Shown here: positions 62,801 through 64,000 of the stretch, one piece after another
How positions within the stretch are numbered: the stretch's first letter is position 1
Layout of the letters: every line of letters starts with the position of its first letter
DNA from: Morella rubra
Taxonomy: Eukaryota > Streptophyta > Magnoliopsida > Fagales > Myricaceae
Assembly (NCBI GenBank): GCA_003952965.2
Contig: CM025850.1
Location: forward strand, 11,041,555 to 11,105,554
Length of the DNA stretch: 64,000 nt
Direction: 5' to 3'
The notes under the pieces: model-generated
The model's database searches: none
What the model was told of the DNA's origin: nothing
Seen by the model: the letters and a program-made list of their open reading frames with translations, nothing else
Made by a program: the position numbers and the translations under genes

Positions 62801-63446
62801 ACTGTTTTGAAATTTCATTGTTTAGCTAATCACATGTCATATGTAATTTAAGGGAAAAATATAAATTACATACCTGTGCTTTATGCCATTTTGGAATCGA
62901 GATTTTAGCTTTAAAAATTTTGATTTTAGGACATGTGATCTATTTGTTTGTGAATTTAACTTGATTTGCCGTTAATTTAAGGATGGAAAATTCATGCGTG
63001 ACACATTTTTATCCAACGTGGATCACAAAGCTGAGAAAAAAAAAAAAAAATTACAAAAAAAAAAAAAAAAAAAATAAACATAAAAAAAAAAAAAAAAGGG
63101 ATCGGCCCTCTTGTGGGTTTCCGTGTCCTAAGTGTGGCTTCCATTTGGGACCGATATCTAGCCATTTCACTAAGGAGATATGCTATCATAGTTATTTCAT
63201 TTACTTATAAATTTCTTTCCAAGATCTTTAATCAGAGGTTTGTGAAGATTTTAAGTTCTATTGTTGTGTTCCCCCCCTCTCTAATTGTAGGAGGGAGTGC
63301 AGAAATTCTCGGACACCAATGACAGCACTATTCCCTGGAAGAAGATCCTAGAATTTGGTGCTGATGTGTTTCTCAACAGGCGTAGGGCGGTAGACCTAAA
63401 GGATAAATGGAGGAACATGTGCAAAGGAAGCGCAAAGTCGACATGA
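59820..63446 (+). CDS. PHD-finger and telobox-Myb domain protein
   Basis: Six exons, 59820-59916, 60017-60213, 60362-60469, 60568-62438, 62684-62756 and 63291-63446, all in phase, give 833 residues. The chosen start is the ATG at 59820, followed by the conserved-looking WIWVIEALASVKEVD block. A PHD finger lies at about 484-528 (CCIKCNEGGQLLVC, then HEIC and FYCPFC). A C-terminal Myb/SANT domain at about 768-825 starts PWTSEEEEILK and ends with the telobox signature VDLKDKWRNM, known from telomere-repeat-binding Myb proteins. Between them the protein is long, acidic and probably disordered, with a 44-residue internal duplication at about 348-425. Arabidopsis has uncharacterised proteins with this same domain pair. 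A nuclear chromatin role is likely; DNA target and partner are unknown. The start codon is the least certain part. Confidence 0.88.
62850..63110. other. Low-complexity and MITE-like sequence in the last intron of the PHD-Myb gene
   Basis: A single MITE-like arm (about 62855-63000, with aaattacatacctgtgcttt and ccgttaattt) is followed by three A-runs totalling about 60 bases (63036-63098). The A-runs hint at a retroposed tail, but no source sequence was recognised. Confidence 0.4.
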
Positions 63447-63727
63447 AGTTTTTTGAAATGTCTACTTGTATGCAACGAAAATACGTAAATATATGTATTT
63501 CCTTTTGCCTTTTGGTCCATCCCTGATATCTCAATCATAATATGAATGACTGCTAATTTTAGAAGGAAGCTCAAAGTCGACATCATGAAGTGGTTTTGTA
63601 ATGTCTATTTGTATACAATGAAAATACGTAAATGTATATATTTCCTTCTACCTTTTGATCCATCCCTGATATCTCACTCGTAAGATGAATGACTCCTAAT
63701 TTTAGAAGGAAAGGAAGCTCAAAGTCA
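63433..63727 (+). repeat. Tandem repeat at the 3' end of the PHD-Myb gene
   Basis: The phrase caaagtcgacat starts at 63433 and 63572, and a decayed form caaagtc at 63720, giving units of 139 and 148 bases. Shared landmarks are aatgtct, gaaaatacgtaaat, tttccttt/ttccttc, ccatccctgatatctca and gaatgact...ctaattttagaagga. Unit 1 begins inside the last codons of the coding region and contains the stop; unit 2 lies in the 3' UTR. Confidence 0.9.
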
Positions 63728-64000
63728 AAATGGAATGCTTTGTCCAGGGCAATTGGTATATGAGGAACGTATAAGGCTCTTTTGTAGAATTTGAATTTCA
63801 CTTTCAGTATGCCCCTCTAAGATCTCTATTCGTGAGTGTGTCCGCCATAGGGATGGCCAATCTAGAAAACTCGTATTGTATGGAGTATTTGTCTTGAAAG
63901 TTGAACTTTTCCAGAGAGCAAAGGATTCCTACCATCTGGGCTATCTGGGAAAATTTTGGCACAGTGACAGGGTTCTCATACAGTTTCCCATTCGATGGTT
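63728..64000 (+). other. 3' flank of the PHD-Myb gene
   Basis: Probable 3' UTR or downstream flank. No coding sequence, structured RNA or transposon end was recognised up to the end of the window. Confidence 0.5.

Overview
This is nuclear DNA from a flowering plant, most likely a eudicot. It has AT-rich intergenic DNA, split genes with GT-AG introns, plant-specific gene families (a WIP zinc finger, an LPAT2-type acyltransferase) and typical plant transposons (Ty1-copia, Mutator-like, Tourist-like, L1-type LINE). The species cannot be named from the sequence. Nothing prokaryotic, no CRISPR array and no canonical tRNA or rRNA gene was seen.

Layout. 1-4.1 kb: a two-exon WIP-domain C2H2 zinc-finger gene (minus strand, WIP2/NTT type). 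4.1-10.9 kb: gene-poor DNA with one probable MITE. 10.9-15.3 kb: LST8 (plus strand), the WD40 subunit of the TOR kinase complex, with one GC-AG intron. 15.3-16.9 kb: a short convergent spacer holding a ~250-bp tandem repeat. 16.9-38.2 kb: NRPA1 (minus strand), the largest subunit of RNA polymerase I, in 21 coding exons; its introns carry LINE and MITE insertions. 40.0-44.9 kb: an LPAT2-like ER lysophosphatidic acid acyltransferase (minus strand, 11 exons). 48.0-49.0 kb: a small four-exon gene with an N-terminus resembling the Aurora-binding segment of TPX2-like proteins. 50.6-57.8 kb: a three-level transposon nest. A Mutator-like element with a 9-bp target duplication holds a broken Ty1-copia element, which in turn holds a 1.66-kb non-coding LTR-type insert. 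58-63.5 kb: a PHD-finger plus telobox-Myb protein gene (plus strand), with a tandem repeat that begins at its stop codon.

The genes do not form an operon or cluster. LST8 (TOR signalling) and NRPA1 (rRNA synthesis) are convergent neighbours and both belong to growth control, but nothing in the sequence shows that this is more than chance.

Two conserved exons (last exon of NRPA1, exon 6 of LPAT2) each look one base short relative to the family reading frame, while every other exon junction in the window keeps frame. Assembly indels are the simplest reading; real lesions are possible.

I did not find a convincing new biological system. The best leads are two tRNA-like segments inside the nested LTR, the nest itself with possible captured gene pieces, the LINE insertion beside an NRPA1 splice donor, and the two apparent frameshifts.
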